Source: Dokdonella fugitiva
Lineage (GTDB): Bacteria; Pseudomonadota; Gammaproteobacteria; Xanthomonadales; Rhodanobacteraceae
Reading direction: 5' to 3'
DNA: 64,000 nucleotides
Assembly: GCF_014138265.1 (NCBI RefSeq)
Contig: NZ_JACGXL010000006.1
Span: 248,001-312,000, forward strand
Below the pieces are notes generated by a model. It searched no databases, had not been told where the DNA came from, and saw only the letters and a program-made list of their open reading frames with translations. Positions 26,801 to 37,147 of the stretch are shown in pieces; the first letter of the stretch is position 1; each line of letters begins with the position of its first letter. Made by a program: the position numbers and the translations under genes.

Positions 26801-27937
26801 ATGCACATCCGCTTGTTCGCCCGCCTGCTGCCTGGCCTCGCCGCGGCCGGCGCCATCGGCGTCGCCCATGCCGCATACCACCCGCCCGAACGCGCCGACG
26901 ACGGCTGGGCCGTCGCCGACGCGACGGCGCTCGGCTGGAATACCGGCGTGCTGGCCGGCGTCGAGGCGAAGGTCGCCGACGCCACCTACAAGGGCGTCAC
27001 GAGCATCGTCGTCGCCGACCATGGCCGCCTCGTCTACGAGGCGTACTTCAACGGCGGCCGCCGCGACACGCTCAACGACATGCGCTCGGCGACCAAGACG
27101 CTGACCGCACTGCTCGCCGGCGCGGCGATCGAGCGTGGCCTCATCCCGGACGTGCACGCGAAGGTGTATCCGTACTTCGTCGACCGGCGGCCGTTCCTGC
27201 ATCCGGACGCGCGCAAGGACGCGTTCACGCTCGAGGACCTGCTGACGATGAGCTCGCTGTGGGAATGCGACGACGACAACGCGTTCTCGAGCGGCAACGA
27301 GGAACGCATGTACGTGGGCGAGGACTGGCTGCGTTTCGCGCTCGACCTGCCGATCAAGGGTTTCGCGCCGTGGATGAAGAAGCCCGCGGACAGCCCGTAC
27401 GGCCGCGCGTTCTCCTACTGCACGGCCGGCTCGTACGTCGCCGGTGCGCTGGTCGAGCGCGCGGCCGGCCGCCACCTCGACGCGTTCTCGGCCGACGTGC
27501 TCGAGCGCCCGCTCGGCATCGCGCGCGCGCAGTGGAACTTCGCGCCGGAAGGCATCGCGATGGGCGGCGGCGGCACGCGCTTGCGCAGTCGCGACGCGGC
27601 CAAGGTCGGCCAGCTGCTCGCCGCGCAGGGCGAGTGGCAGGGCCGGCAGGTGATCGCGAAGGCGTGGATCGCGGCGATGCTGACGCCGCACGCTCAGGCG
27701 CGTGACGATGCGGAGTACGGCTACCTTGCCTGGCGGTTCCATTTCGCGCTCGGTGACGGCCGCGATCAGCCGGTCTGGGCGATGTCAGGCAATGGTGGCA
27801 ACTACGTATTCGCGATACCCGAACGGCAACTCGTCGCGGTCGTCACGAGCAGCGCCTACAACCAGCGCTACGCGCATCCGCAGTCGCAGGAGATCTTCCG
27901 CGAGTTCGTGCTGAAGGCGGCGCCGGCGCCGCGCTGA
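26801..27937 (+). CDS. Secreted serine hydrolase, class C beta-lactamase fold
   Basis: 378 aa with a signal peptide (cut near VAHA, residue 24). It has S-x-x-K as RSATKTLTALL, the second motif as YCTAGSY in place of Y-x-N, and a third motif SGNGGNYV in place of K-T-G. This pattern fits esterase or amide hydrolase members such as 6-aminohexanoate-oligomer hydrolases rather than a true beta-lactamase. The substrate is unknown. GGAGAAGT precedes the ATG. Confidence 0.88.
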   Translation: MHIRLFARLLPGLAAAGAIGVAHAAYHPPERADDGWAVADATALGWNTGVLAGVEAKVADATYKGVTSIVVADHGRLVYEAYFNGGRRDTLNDMRSATKTLTALLAGAAIERGLIPDVHAKVYPYFVDRRPFLHPDARKDAFTLEDLLTMSSLWECDDDNAFSSGNEERMYVGEDWLRFALDLPIKGFAPWMKKPADSPYGRAFSYCTAGSYVAGALVERAAGRHLDAFSADVLERPLGIARAQWNFAPEGIAMGGGGTRLRSRDAAKVGQLLAAQGEWQGRQVIAKAWIAAMLTPHAQARDDAEYGYLAWRFHFALGDGRDQPVWAMSGNGGNYVFAIPERQLVAVVTSSAYNQRYAHPQSQEIFREFVLKAAPAPR

Positions 27938-27943
27938 CGCGGG

Positions 27944-29542
27944 TCATGGCGTGTCGTCGCCGAGGCTCGCCGGCAGGCCGTCGGCGAGCACGGCCTCGCG
28001 TTCGCGCGCGACGGCGCGGCCGATCGCGTCGAGCGTCGCGGCGAAGCGCGGCTCCGTCGCGAGCGGACGGAACAGCGCCGACGTCTGCAGGTACGCGTGG
28101 TCGCGGTAGCCGGCGTCGACCGCGCGCTGCAGCGCATCGAGCGCGGCCGCGCGCGCGCCGCGCGCGAGTTCGAGCACCGCCACGTCGAGCCAGCCGTCGG
28201 GCCAGTCGCCACCCTGCGCGAGCGATTCCTGCAGTTCGCCGATGCGCGCGGTGATCCACGCGTCGTCCGCGGGTACGGCGGCGTGCAAGGCGGCGAGCAT
28301 CGCCGCGCGGCCTGCATGCGGCCGCAGTGCGGCGGCGCGCGCGAACGCCTCGCCGGCCGCGGCGCGGTCGCCGCGCAGCAGGGCGAGCTCGCCTTCGAGC
28401 AGGGCGAGATCGGGATGGCGCGGCCGCTGCCGCGCCTGCTCCAGTGCCGTCGCGGCTTCGGCGAGGCGGCCTTGCAGGAACAGGCAACGCGGATAGTCGA
28501 TGTTGCCGAACACGTTGTCCGGGTAGAGGCGGAACACGCGCTCGTAACGCCGTTCGGCCTCGGCCGTGAAGCCGAGCAGTTCGAGCACGCGCGCGATCTG
28601 CAGGTCGAGGAAGCGCGGCCGGGTCGCACCCTGTTGCGAGCGCAGGTCGGCGCGCAGGGCGTCGGCGAGCCGGCCCTTGACCGCGTAGAGGTTCGCCGCC
28701 GACGCGAGGCTGTCGGCGCGCGCCTGCGGATCGAGCGCGACCGCGCGCTCGTACGCCGCGATCGCGGCGTCGATCTCGCCGCGGCAGTCATGGGCGTAAC
28801 CGGCCGCGGCATGGGCGAGGCTGTTGTCCGGCTGCCCGGCGACCACGCCTTCGGCGAGCGCGAGTGCGCGCTCGCTCCAGTTCGCGTCGCGGTTGTACAG
28901 GCACACGCGCGCGCCGTAGGCGAAGGCGAGGCCGAGGCGCGCGTCGACGTCGCCGGGTACGTCGGCGAGCACCTGCTCGTACAGCGCGATCGCGCGTTCG
29001 TTGTTGTCGTCCTGGCCGATGCCGGCGTAGTAGCGCGCGCGTTGCAGGCGTTCGTCCTGCGCGTGCGCCGGCGCGGCGGGCGCGCGGGCGGCATGCCGTG
29101 TCGCGTACGCCGCGGCGAGCGCGAGCACCGCGCTCGCCGCGAGGGCGACGACCGCGCGCGTGCGCAGCCGCGTGCGCGGTGGCGCCGCATCGACGATCGG
29201 TTGCGGCGGCGCGCAGAGCTGGTAGCCGCGTCCGCGCACGGAGCGGACATAGCGCGGATTGCGCCCGTCGTCGCCGAGCGCCTGGCGCAGCAGCTTCACG
29301 CGCTGCGTGACGGTTTCCTCGTTGACCACCGCGGGCGCCCACACCGCGCCGATGAGTTCGTCGAACGAGACGACGCGCGTGCCGCATTCGAGCAGGAACG
29401 CGAGCAGGTCGAAGCTGAGCCCGCCGACGTCGAGCGGGGTGCCGGCGCGGACGACGCGTCGCGTGGCGAGGTCGATCTCGAGGTCGACCAGGCGATGGCG
29501 GCCGGCGCCGTGAGCAGCGCGCGCCGGCGGCGCTTCGTTCAT
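27944..29542 (-). CDS. CadC-like winged-helix regulator with TPR domain
   Basis: 532 aa. Winged helix at about residues 15-112 ([28 protein letters not shown] and [12 protein letters not shown]), one membrane helix at 129-147, then TPR repeats with CHR-type helices ([29 protein letters not shown]). Same architecture as the gene at 20550 but shorter. Its ATG overlaps the kbl stop by 4 nt, so the two are co-transcribed. The signal and the targets are unknown. Confidence 0.88.
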   Translation of the reverse strand: MNEAPPARAAHGAGRHRLVDLEIDLATRRVVRAGTPLDVGGLSFDLLAFLLECGTRVVSFDELIGAVWAPAVVNEETVTQRVKLLRQALGDDGRNPRYVRSVRGRGYQLCAPPQPIVDAAPPRTRLRTRAVVALAASAVLALAAAYATRHAARAPAAPAHAQDERLQRARYYAGIGQDDNNERAIALYEQVLADVPGDVDARLGLAFAYGARVCLYNRDANWSERALALAEGVVAGQPDNSLAHAAAGYAHDCRGEIDAAIAAYERAVALDPQARADSLASAANLYAVKGRLADALRADLRSQQGATRPRFLDLQIARVLELLGFTAEAERRYERVFRLYPDNVFGNIDYPRCLFLQGRLAEAATALEQARQRPRHPDLALLEGELALLRGDRAAAGEAFARAAALRPHAGRAAMLAALHAAVPADDAWITARIGELQESLAQGGDWPDGWLDVAVLELARGARAAALDALQRAVDAGYRDHAYLQTSALFRPLATEPRFAATLDAIGRAVAREREAVLADGLPASLGDDTP

Positions 29543-30732
29543 CCCTTCAGCACGCCTAGGCGGCGCCCGACGCGCACGAACGCGTCGACCGCGCGGTCGA
29601 TCTGCTCGTGCGTGTGCGCCGCGCTCATCTGCGTGCGGATGCGCGCCTGGCCTTGCGGCACGACCGGATAGAAGAAGCCGATCACGTAGATGCCTTCGTC
29701 GAGCAGTTCCTTCGCGAACGCCTGCGCGAGCTTGGCGTCGTGCAGCATGACCGGCGCGATCGGATGCGTGCCTGGCCGGATGTCGAAGCCGGCTTCGGTC
29801 ATGCGCCGGCGGAAATATTCAGCGTTGTCGTTGACCTTGTCGCGCAGCGCCGTGCTCGACGAGAGCATCTCGAACACCTTGATCGACGCGGCGACGAGCG
29901 GCGGCGGCAGGGTGTTGGAGAACAGGTACGGCCGCGAGCGCTGGCGCAGCAGGTCGATGATCTCCTTGCGGCCGGTGGTGAAGCCGCCGGAACCACCACC
30001 GAGGGCCTTGCCGAGCGTGGAGGTGAACACGTCGACGTCGCCCATCACGCCGTGCAGCTCGGCCGAGCCGCGGCCGGTCGGGCCGACGAAGCCGGTCGCG
30101 TGCGAGTCGTCGACCATCAGCAGCGCGTTGTACTTCTTCTTCAGCGCGACGATCTCGTCGAGCTTGGCGATGTAGCCGTCCATCGAGAACACGCCGTCGG
30201 TCGCGATCAGGCGCGTGCGCTTGCCCTGCGTCTCGGCGAGGTGCTTCTCGAGCTCGGCCATGTCGCCGTTCGCGTAGCGACGCCGCTCGGCCTTGCACAG
30301 GCGGATGCCGTCGATGATCGAGGCGTGGTTGAGCGCGTCGGAGATCACCGCGTCCTCCTCCGAGAGGATCGTCTCGAACAGGCCGCCGTTGGCGTCGAAG
30401 CAGCTCGTGTAGAGGATCGTGTCGTCGGTGCCGAAGAACGTCGAGATCGTCGCCTCGAGCTGCTTGTGCAGGTCCTGCGTGCCGCAGATGAAGCGCACCG
30501 AAGCGAGGCCGAAGCCGTGCGTGTCGAGCGCATGCTTCGCCGCGGCGATGATGTCCGGATGATCGGCGAGGCCGAGGTAGTTGTTGGCGCAGAAGTTCAG
30601 CACTTCGCGGCCGTCGTCGGTGCGGATCGCGGCCGATTGCGGCGTGGTGATGACGCGTTCGGTCTTGTACAGGCCCTGGTCGCGGATCGATTCGAGTTCG
30701 GCGGCGAGGCGGCCGCGGGCGGCGGAGTCCAT
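29539..30732 (-). CDS. kbl: Glycine C-acetyltransferase (2-amino-3-ketobutyrate CoA ligase)
   Basis: PLP enzyme of threonine breakdown; cleaves 2-amino-3-oxobutanoate with CoA to glycine and acetyl-CoA. 397 aa, typical length. It has [43 protein letters not shown], and the PLP lysine in [14 protein letters not shown]. The start at 30732 removes a non-homologous upstream extension. No threonine dehydrogenase gene is adjacent; the neighbour is a CadC-like regulator. Confidence 0.96.
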   Translation of the reverse strand: MDSAARGRLAAELESIRDQGLYKTERVITTPQSAAIRTDDGREVLNFCANNYLGLADHPDIIAAAKHALDTHGFGLASVRFICGTQDLHKQLEATISTFFGTDDTILYTSCFDANGGLFETILSEEDAVISDALNHASIIDGIRLCKAERRRYANGDMAELEKHLAETQGKRTRLIATDGVFSMDGYIAKLDEIVALKKKYNALLMVDDSHATGFVGPTGRGSAELHGVMGDVDVFTSTLGKALGGGSGGFTTGRKEIIDLLRQRSRPYLFSNTLPPPLVAASIKVFEMLSSSTALRDKVNDNAEYFRRRMTEAGFDIRPGTHPIAPVMLHDAKLAQAFAKELLDEGIYVIGFFYPVVPQGQARIRTQMSAAHTHEQIDRAVDAFVRVGRRLGVLKG

Positions 30733-30893
30733 GGAGACGGCGGTTCCGGAGCGGAAGGGGCGTCTATGGTATCGCAGCACCGCCGCGCGACGGCGCGGTC
30801 CGAAGCGGTTGCCGCGCGTGCGGCACGGGTCTACGCTGCGCCAGCGGCAGCGGGGTCGCCGCGGATCGTTTCATCCACCTGGGAGGGGATCAA

Positions 30894-31196
30894 GTGGTCA
30901 TCAAGCGCATCGGTGTACTCAAGGCGGGCGTGATCCAGGCCTGCGTCATGGCGTTGTTCGGCCTCATCATCGGCCTGTGCTTCCTGATGTTCGGCACGAT
31001 GCTCGCCGGACTCACGGGCGGCGGCTCGAACGGCAGCGCGGCGGTCGGCGCGATGGGCATGCTCGGCGGCATCGGCATGGTGATCTTCCTGCCGATCATG
31101 TACGGGGTCATGGGCTTCCTCGCCGGCGTGATCGGCGCCGCGATCTACAATCTCGTCGCGGGCATGGTCGGCGGACTCGAGATCGAGGTCGAGTAG
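30894..31196 (+). CDS. Small three-helix membrane protein of unknown function
   Basis: 100 aa with a GTG start and a strong GGGAGGGG upstream. It begins VIKRIGVLKAGVIQACVMALFG and continues with two further hydrophobic helices separated by a Gly/Ser loop, ending in an acidic tail. The RIGVL start resembles a small uncharacterised family in Gammaproteobacteria; I cannot assign a domain with confidence. It is convergent with the next gene. Confidence 0.75.
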   Translation: MVIKRIGVLKAGVIQACVMALFGLIIGLCFLMFGTMLAGLTGGGSNGSAAVGAMGMLGGIGMVIFLPIMYGVMGFLAGVIGAAIYNLVAGMVGGLEIEVE

Positions 31197-31206
31197 ACGG
31201 CCGTGC

Positions 31207-31233
31207 GGGATGGCGGTGCAACGCCGCCATCCC
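31207..31233. terminator. Hairpin between convergent genes
   Basis: 10-bp perfect stem GGGATGGCGG/CCGCCATCCC with a 7-nt loop, 10 nt after the small membrane protein stop and about 33 nt after the stop of the gene on the other strand. No T-run follows on either strand. Confidence 0.6.
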
Positions 31234-31266
31234 ATCCCGGCGTGACCGGCGACGGTCGCGTGTGCG

Positions 31267-32661
31267 CTACTCGACGTCGATGGGCGCCGGTTCGCCGCTG
31301 CGTGCATATGGCGGCGCGCCTGCGCGTCGTGCGCCGAGGAAGATGCTCCAGCCACGTTCGGTGAGGGCGCGGCGCGCGGCGAGGCTCGCGTCGCCGCCGA
31401 TCAGCGCGGTCTTGTTCTTCGCACGGAATTCCGGCCGGTCGAGGAAGCGTTCGACTTCGGCGGTCGCGCTGAGCCGGTCGACCGGCAGCGGCAGCACGAG
31501 CTCGCCGTCGGCGGCCGCGTAGGCGAGGCCCGCGCCGACGCGTTCGAGCGCGCCCTGCTTCGCGCGCGCGCCGAGGTGCGCGTCGACGAGGCGCAACGCG
31601 TTGACGAGGAACCGCGCCTCGAGTTCCGAACTCGCGGTCATGCCGAGCTCGAGCACGGCGTCGCAGCCTTGCGCGGGTTGCAACGCGTCGAGCGCGTCGG
31701 CGAACGCGGTCTGCAGCGTCGGCGAGAACGCGCCGCGACGCAGGAACTGGCGGATCAGCAGTTCGTCGCGACAGTGGCCTTGCAGGCGTTCGCGATTGCG
31801 CGCGCGCAGGTCGTCGGGCGCGAGTTTCCAGACGACGTCGTTGATGCGACCGCCTTGCGCGAGCACGCCCGCACCGACGCCGCCGATCGTGCCGAGCGCG
31901 CTGCCCGCGCCGAAGTCGCCCGCGCTGCCGACCCAGGCGAGCGCGGACAGGCGCTCCTGCGCGTACGGATTGCTCGTGTACGGATCGATGCCGAGGCGCT
32001 GTGCGAGTTCGCGCTTGACCTGGCTGTACTTGACCTGGCGCTTGAACTCGCGCCCGGCTTCGCGCGCGATCGAGGAATACCAGTGCTTGCTCTTCTTCGG
32101 CGCGCCGCCATCGTCGTCGCGGCCGTCGCTCATCGGCCCTTCGTCGGCCGGATACGGGTTGCCTTCGTTGCCGAACGTGCGCGCGGCGCGGTCGGACGCG
32201 GTCTGCGCCTGCGTGCCGATCTTGGCGAGGCGCTGGCCGAAATAGCGCGCGACGCCGGCGGGAATGCCGAGCACGGTGTCGACCGGATGCAGCACGACCT
32301 GGGCAAGCGCCTTCGCGGTCGCGCCGATGCGGTTGCCGGCCGCGCGCAGGAACGCGTCGGAACGCGTGACGTTGTCGAGCGCTTCGAGCGCGGGCAGCTC
32401 CGCCTCGCGCTCGGCGAGGATCTCGACGCTGTCGGCCTGCAGCGGGCCGTACGGCGTGTCGAGCGTGAAGCGCGCCATGTAACCGCGTAGCTCGACGTGC
32501 GGATCGACGCTGAAGCCGGGACCCGACAGCAGTGCGGGCTGCACGAGGCCGGCCGCGTCGACGACCGGCTCCTCCTCGGCTTCGCTCGTCGCTGCGCCAA
32601 TGATCGGCGCGAGGCCGAACACCGCGCCGAGCGCGCACGCACGAAACCGCATCGCGTTCAT
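31267..32661 (-). CDS. Conserved hypothetical exported protein
   Basis: 464 aa with a probable signal peptide (about residues 1-24, ending near GAATS). No recognised domain. Notable segments are an amphipathic stretch ALAQVVLHPVDTVLGIPAGV with several small residues, a charged Asp-rich loop (SDGRDDDGG), and a Gly-rich region (GSAGDFGAGSALGTIGGV). Likely envelope-associated; the family appears to be restricted to this bacterial group, but I could not confirm that. It lies directly downstream of accA, 65 bp away. Confidence 0.7.
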   Translation of the reverse strand: MNAMRFRACALGAVFGLAPIIGAATSEAEEEPVVDAAGLVQPALLSGPGFSVDPHVELRGYMARFTLDTPYGPLQADSVEILAEREAELPALEALDNVTRSDAFLRAAGNRIGATAKALAQVVLHPVDTVLGIPAGVARYFGQRLAKIGTQAQTASDRAARTFGNEGNPYPADEGPMSDGRDDDGGAPKKSKHWYSSIAREAGREFKRQVKYSQVKRELAQRLGIDPYTSNPYAQERLSALAWVGSAGDFGAGSALGTIGGVGAGVLAQGGRINDVVWKLAPDDLRARNRERLQGHCRDELLIRQFLRRGAFSPTLQTAFADALDALQPAQGCDAVLELGMTASSELEARFLVNALRLVDAHLGARAKQGALERVGAGLAYAAADGELVLPLPVDRLSATAEVERFLDRPEFRAKNKTALIGGDASLAARRALTERGWSIFLGARRAGAPPYARSGEPAPIDVE

Positions 32662-32726
32662 GCGCGGGTCGCCCGGGATTCGTCGCTGATGCGCGGATGC
32701 ACGGCTCGCGCGGTCCGCTGACGCGG

Positions 32727-33686
32727 TCAGCCGCCGCTGAAGGCGCCGTAGCTGCGCAGGCGCTGGTAGCGCTTGTCGAGCAGGGCGGGGATCTGCAGCG
32801 TTCCCAGTTCGTCGAGCTGGTTCAGCAGCACCGCCTTGAGGCGCACCGCCATGCCGCGCGGGTTGCGGTGCGCGCCGCCGAACGGCTCGCGCACCACCTT
32901 GTCGACGAGGCCGAGTTCGAGCAGGCGCGGCGCAGTCATGCCGAGCGCTTCCGCGGCATCCTTCGCACGCTCGGCGGTCTTCCACAGGATCGATGCGCAG
33001 CCTTCCGGCGTGATCACCGAATAGGTGCTGTATTCGAGCATGTTGGTGCGATCGCCGACACCGATCGCGAGCGCGCCGCCGGAGCCGCCCTCGCCGACCA
33101 CGGTGCAGACGATCGGCACCTCGAGCCGCGCCATCTCGAGCAGGTTGCGCGCGATCGCTTCGCTCTGGCCGCGTTCCTCCGCGCCGACGCCCGGATATGC
33201 GCCCGGCGTGTCGATGAAGGTGAGGATCGGCAGGCGGAAGCGTTCGGCCATCTGCATGAGGCGCAGCGCCTTGCGGTAGCCTTCCGGGCGCGGCATGCCG
33301 AAGTTGCGGCGGATCTTCGACTTGGTGTCGCGGCCCTTCTGGTGGCCGATGATCATCACGCTGCGCCCGGCGATGCGACCGAGGCCGCCGACGATCGCCG
33401 CGTCGTCCGCATAGGCGCGGTCGCCGGCGAGTTCGTGGAACTCCTCGCAGATCACGCCGACGTAGTCGAGCGTGTACGGGCGCGCCGGGTGGCGCGACAG
33501 CTGCGCGACCTGCCACGGCGTGAGGTTGCGGAAGATCTCGGCGGTCTTCGTCTTCAGCTTGTCCTGCAGCGTCGCGATTTCGTCCTCGATGTTGAACGAC
33601 TGGCCACGGCTGGCATGGCGCAGTTCCTGGATCTTCGCGTCCAGTTCTGCGATCGGCTGTTCGAAATCGAGGAAGTTCGGATTCAT
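32727..33686 (-). CDS. accA: Acetyl-CoA carboxylase carboxyltransferase subunit alpha
   Basis: Transfers carboxyl from biotin-AccB to acetyl-CoA to make malonyl-CoA, with AccD, in the cytoplasm. 319 aa, full length. It begins [20 protein letters not shown] as AccA does, then IGHQKGRDT, the [20 protein letters not shown] motif and [15 protein letters not shown]. In related genomes accA follows dnaE; here about 8.4 kb of other genes separate them. Confidence 0.97.
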   Translation of the reverse strand: MNPNFLDFEQPIAELDAKIQELRHASRGQSFNIEDEIATLQDKLKTKTAEIFRNLTPWQVAQLSRHPARPYTLDYVGVICEEFHELAGDRAYADDAAIVGGLGRIAGRSVMIIGHQKGRDTKSKIRRNFGMPRPEGYRKALRLMQMAERFRLPILTFIDTPGAYPGVGAEERGQSEAIARNLLEMARLEVPIVCTVVGEGGSGGALAIGVGDRTNMLEYSTYSVITPEGCASILWKTAERAKDAAEALGMTAPRLLELGLVDKVVREPFGGAHRNPRGMAVRLKAVLLNQLDELGTLQIPALLDKRYQRLRSYGAFSGG

Positions 33687-33725
33687 TCGCTGCAGTTCGC
33701 GCCACGGTGGAGGCGCAAAGGGCGA

Positions 33726-33731
33726 AGTATA
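33726..33731 (-). promoter_or_regulatory. Candidate -10 element for accA
   Basis: TATACT on the minus strand, 40 nt before the accA start, giving a leader of about 33 nt. No convincing -35 is seen. Confidence 0.4.
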
Positions 33732-33750
33732 GCCGCTCGGGCGGGTCCGG

Positions 33751-34389
33751 TCAGGAGCCGGTGCCGGTGGGCGTCGCCACGGTCGCGGCTGCACGGGGTT
33801 CGTAGCGGCAGGTCGGCAGCACGCGCTCGATCTCCGGATAGCTCGGCGTGCTGCAGTTCCACTGGACCACGGCGCCCGTCGCCGTCGGCGTGAAGCGGAT
33901 CTCGCCGGCCGGCAGGCCGTAGCCGGCGTGGAGGACTGCAACGTAGCGGCCGCCCGCTTCGACGCGCACGCGGTCGAGCAGGTGACCCTTGTAGGCGCTC
34001 GGGTCGATGCCGCAGCGTGCCGGATCGTCGGGCCAGCGGCCTTCGGTCTGGTAGCACTCGACCAGCGCGACGCGCACGCCCGCGGTCGCGCCGATGTCGC
34101 CGGCGAGGATCGCGCGCGCCTGCTGCTGCGCGGCGAATGCTTCGCTGCGCGCGTTGTTCTCCTCGATCGCCTTGCGGCTCTGCTGGGCGATCTCGGCCGC
34201 CTGCCGGCGCCCCTGTTCGAGCGCCTGGGCGGTCGACTCGGACACGATCGCGTTCGCCTCGCGCTTGGCCTGCTCGACCAGCGCCGGACGCTGCACCTGC
34301 TCGCGCCAGGAATGCCAGGCGTCGTAGGCGACGAGCGCGGCGACGATCGCGACGAAGGTGATCGCGAATTGCATCAGCAGCGATTTCAT
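33751..34389 (-). CDS. Membrane-anchored protein with pilin-like C-terminal domain
   Basis: 212 aa. One N-terminal helix (residues 5-22), then a long Gln/Glu/Ala/Arg coiled coil (about 30-95), then a compact domain beginning [24 protein letters not shown], which resembles the C-terminal domain of type IV pilins and pseudopilins. The prepilin cleavage motif is absent, so it is not a standard pilin. Function unknown; it may be an envelope adhesin or anchor. Confidence 0.72.
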   Translation of the reverse strand: MKSLLMQFAITFVAIVAALVAYDAWHSWREQVQRPALVEQAKREANAIVSESTAQALEQGRRQAAEIAQQSRKAIEENNARSEAFAAQQQARAILAGDIGATAGVRVALVECYQTEGRWPDDPARCGIDPSAYKGHLLDRVRVEAGGRYVAVLHAGYGLPAGEIRFTPTATGAVVQWNCSTPSYPEIERVLPTCRYEPRAAATVATPTGTGS

Positions 34390-34426
34390 GCGCGCATCTC
34401 CGGGCGGCTCGCCGTCGCCTCCGCGC

Positions 34427-34825
34427 TCACGGCGCGGGTCGGTCGGTGTGTTGCGGCAGCGTATCGTGGATCTCGAACCAGTCCGCCTTCGAGGCGACGA
34501 AGATGTGTGCGCCGGGGCCGTGCGCGTGCGGCGTGTCGAGCGTGCCCATGCGCACGCGCACCTGCGTGATGCCATCGCGGCGACTGACGAGCGGCGAGCC
34601 GCAGCGCGTGCAGAATTCGCGCACGAGCGTGGCGCTCGAACGGTGCCGGCCGATCGCTTCGTCACCGGCGACGATCGCGAAGTCCTCGCCTTCGACGACG
34701 ACATTGGCCGCGAACGCCGAGCCGCTCGCCTTGCGGCAGAGCGAGCAGTGGCAGAAGAACGCCGCGCCGAGATCGCCGCGGATCTCGTAGCGCACGGTAC
34801 CGCACAGGCAACTGCCGCTATGCAT
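34427..34825 (-). CDS. GFA family glutathione-dependent formaldehyde-activating-like enzyme
   Basis: 132 aa, complete GFA/CENP-V-type domain. Zinc-binding Cys sets are CLCGTVRYE, CHCSLCRKASGS and FCTRCGSPL. These proteins bind S-hydroxymethylglutathione adducts or related thiol compounds; activity of most members is unproven. It starts just after the start codon of the neighbouring gene region, with a clear ATG at 34825. Confidence 0.9.
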   Translation of the reverse strand: MHSGSCLCGTVRYEIRGDLGAAFFCHCSLCRKASGSAFAANVVVEGEDFAIVAGDEAIGRHRSSATLVREFCTRCGSPLVSRRDGITQVRVRMGTLDTPHAHGPGAHIFVASKADWFEIHDTLPQHTDRPAP

Positions 34826-34880
34826 GGAGTGCTCCGGGTCGGATGGAAGCGATGACGAGGATGCGCGACGGCGCACGGTA

Positions 34881-35876
34881 TCAGTGGTCCTTCGGCGCCG
34901 ACGTGCCTTCCTCGGCCTGTTGCTTCGACATGGCTTGCGCGACGACGTCGAGGCCGGGACAGGTCGCCGCGTTCGCGGCGACTTCGTCGACACCGGGGAA
35001 GATCGCTTGCGCCTCGGCGAACGGTGCCTTGCCCGCCTCGGGCTTTTCATCGACGACGACCGCCTGCGCCCAGCGCCGGTACAGCGCCGCGGCGAGCCAG
35101 TAGCGCGCCGCTTCCTGGTTCTCCACGCGCAAGCCCTCGCGCGCGCGCGCGACCGCGCCTTCATCGTCGTCGCGCTGGCACAGCAGGAACTGCGCGTAAG
35201 CCGTGTACCCGCGCGCGGAACCGGGCTCGAGCGCGACCAGGCGACGGAACATCGCGTCCGCGTGGGCGAGGTCGCCGCCGCTGACGTAGAACTCGATCAG
35301 CCCTTCCGTCGCGGCGAGGCGAGCCTTCACGGGTGCTGCGGTGTTGTCGGCGACCTTGCGGTAATGCTCGCTCGCCTCGATGAACTTGCCTTCGTCGAGC
35401 AGCAGGTCGGCCCAGTTGTTGTGCAACCAGGGATCGTCGCTGCCGAGGCTTTCGGCCTTCTTCAGCGCCGCGACCGCGTCGTCGGGACGCTTCATCAGGC
35501 GATACAGCTGTCCACGCAACACGTACGCGGCGGCGTAGCCGGGATCGCTCTCGACCGCCTTGGCGAGCGCGTCGTCGGCGCTCTCGAGCGATCCCGGCGC
35601 GAAATCGGCGCCGTTCGCGTGGCCGCTCATCATCCGGTAGCGCGCCAGCTCGCGCCACGCGGGCGCATGGCGCGGATTCGCCTTGACCACCTCGTCGAGT
35701 TCGGTGCGCGCGGCCTCGAGCGGTCCGGCGTCGTCGCCGCGATAGGCGTCGAGCAGGCCGACGGCGTGGCGGAGCTTCGCCGCGTCGGCGTCGGAGAGCA
35801 CGGCCTTGCCGACCGGCCCGGCGACGGCGACCGAGCAGGCGAGCAGCAAGGCGAGAGTGACGGCGGCGCGATTCAT
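34881..35876 (-). CDS. Exported TPR repeat protein
   Basis: 331 aa. Signal peptide ends near VAVAG (residue 20). Several TPR repeats follow, for example YAAAYVLRGQLYRLMKRPDDAVAALKKAESL and WLHNNWADLLLDEGKFIEASEHYRKV. Likely a periplasmic scaffold. No partner gene is indicated by context; the GFA gene follows about 55 bp downstream. Confidence 0.85.
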   Translation of the reverse strand: MNRAAVTLALLLACSVAVAGPVGKAVLSDADAAKLRHAVGLLDAYRGDDAGPLEAARTELDEVVKANPRHAPAWRELARYRMMSGHANGADFAPGSLESADDALAKAVESDPGYAAAYVLRGQLYRLMKRPDDAVAALKKAESLGSDDPWLHNNWADLLLDEGKFIEASEHYRKVADNTAAPVKARLAATEGLIEFYVSGGDLAHADAMFRRLVALEPGSARGYTAYAQFLLCQRDDDEGAVARAREGLRVENQEAARYWLAAALYRRWAQAVVVDEKPEAGKAPFAEAQAIFPGVDEVAANAATCPGLDVVAQAMSKQQAEEGTSAPKDH

Positions 35877-35937
35877 CGGGACTCCGGTAGCTGGACGGCG
35901 ACGGGGGGCGCCATTCTAGCGGCGCGCGGCGGCCGCT

Positions 35938-37044
35938 TCAGTGCGCATCGCGCTTGCGTTCGGCGAGCGGGCGCACGTAGGTAAGCAGGCTGGCGAGCGT
36001 CTTGCCCGGCTCTTCCCACGGCATCATGTGCGCGGAGCGTTCGAACCACACGCCTTGCTTGGACGGTGCCTCGAGGCGGTCGAGCCAGGCCGCGGTCGGC
36101 GCCGACGGCGTCGTGTAGTCGTGGCGGCCCATGAACATCACGATCGGGATCGGGAAACGCCGCACGCCGGTGAAATCCACGGCGAGGAACTCCGGCAGGA
36201 TGCGGCCGAGCGTGAACATGTTGCCGCGGTCGATCGCGCAGACGTCGCGCGCGTCGTAGTCCGGCGACAGCAGCGACCCGTCGAAGTAGTACTTCGAGTC
36301 GTCGCGGAACGCGCTGAGTCCGCCGTAGTACTGCGCCCACTTGCGCGCGATGACGATGCGCTCGCGCGTGATCGGGCGGTCGCCCGGGTACGGCGCGATC
36401 GACTCGAGTTCCTTCACCGCGGCGGCGTCGCCGTGCGCCTTCGCTTGTTCGAGGCCGTAGTCGAAGCTGAGGCGTTCGTTGTCGCGCGTGTTGACCACCT
36501 GGCCGATGCCGACGTAGGCGTGGAACAGGTCCGGCCGCGCGAGCGCCGCCTTCGTCGCGACGACCGTGCCCCAGCTGTGCGCCATCAGGATCAGCTTGTC
36601 CTGGTGGTAGCGCTTGCGCACGTACTCGGCCACTTCGATCGCGTCGTCGACGTAGCGCTGGATGTGGATCGTGTCGGCGATCGCCTCCGGCGCGACCGTC
36701 GTGTAGGTCTTGCCGGCGCCGCGCTGGTCCCAGTTGACGATCGTGAAGTATTCCTCGAGCGGCCGCTCGAACTGCCACAGCGTCGGCGTCACCGGCGAAG
36801 CAGGGCCGCCGTGCACGAACAGGATCATCGGGTTGTGCCGGTCCTGGCCGCGCACGTCGAGCCACTGGTCGATGCCGCCGATCTTCGTCGCGTACGCTTC
36901 CTGCACGCCGCCCGGCGCGACGATGCGGTCGAGGTCGCGGATCACCTCGCGCGCCTTCGCGTACGGGGCGAGGTCGGGACAGTCCTGCGCGCGCGCGGGC
37001 ACGCACAGGACGAACGGCAACAACAGGGCGAACAGGGCTTTCAC
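35938..37044 (-). CDS. Secreted alpha/beta hydrolase, proline iminopeptidase-like (S33)
   Basis: 368 aa. A GTG start at 37044 gives a clean signal peptide (ALFALLLPFVLCVPARAQ). It has the oxyanion HGGPASP motif, nucleophile Ser in MAHSWGTV, Asp in GRHDYTTP and His in SAHMMPWEE. It has NWDQRGAGKTY in the cap-side region as in prolyl aminopeptidases and lactone hydrolases. The substrate is unknown. The exported location is unusual for PIP-type enzymes. Confidence 0.87.
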   Translation of the reverse strand: MKALFALLLPFVLCVPARAQDCPDLAPYAKAREVIRDLDRIVAPGGVQEAYATKIGGIDQWLDVRGQDRHNPMILFVHGGPASPVTPTLWQFERPLEEYFTIVNWDQRGAGKTYTTVAPEAIADTIHIQRYVDDAIEVAEYVRKRYHQDKLILMAHSWGTVVATKAALARPDLFHAYVGIGQVVNTRDNERLSFDYGLEQAKAHGDAAAVKELESIAPYPGDRPITRERIVIARKWAQYYGGLSAFRDDSKYYFDGSLLSPDYDARDVCAIDRGNMFTLGRILPEFLAVDFTGVRRFPIPIVMFMGRHDYTTPSAPTAAWLDRLEAPSKQGVWFERSAHMMPWEEPGKTLASLLTYVRPLAERKRDAH

Positions 37045-37147
37045 GGGACGGCAACCTCGGCTGGACGGATCGCGCCGGCACGTGGCCGTGCGCAGGCGCG
37101 CGATGGTAGCAACGCGCACGCGTCGCGCGCGACGCGCGCGGACGCGT

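Noticed and set aside
26801-27937. Annotation as a true beta-lactamase
   Set aside because: The second and third active-site motifs deviate (YCT and SGN in place of YxN and KTG), so esterase or amide hydrolase is safer.
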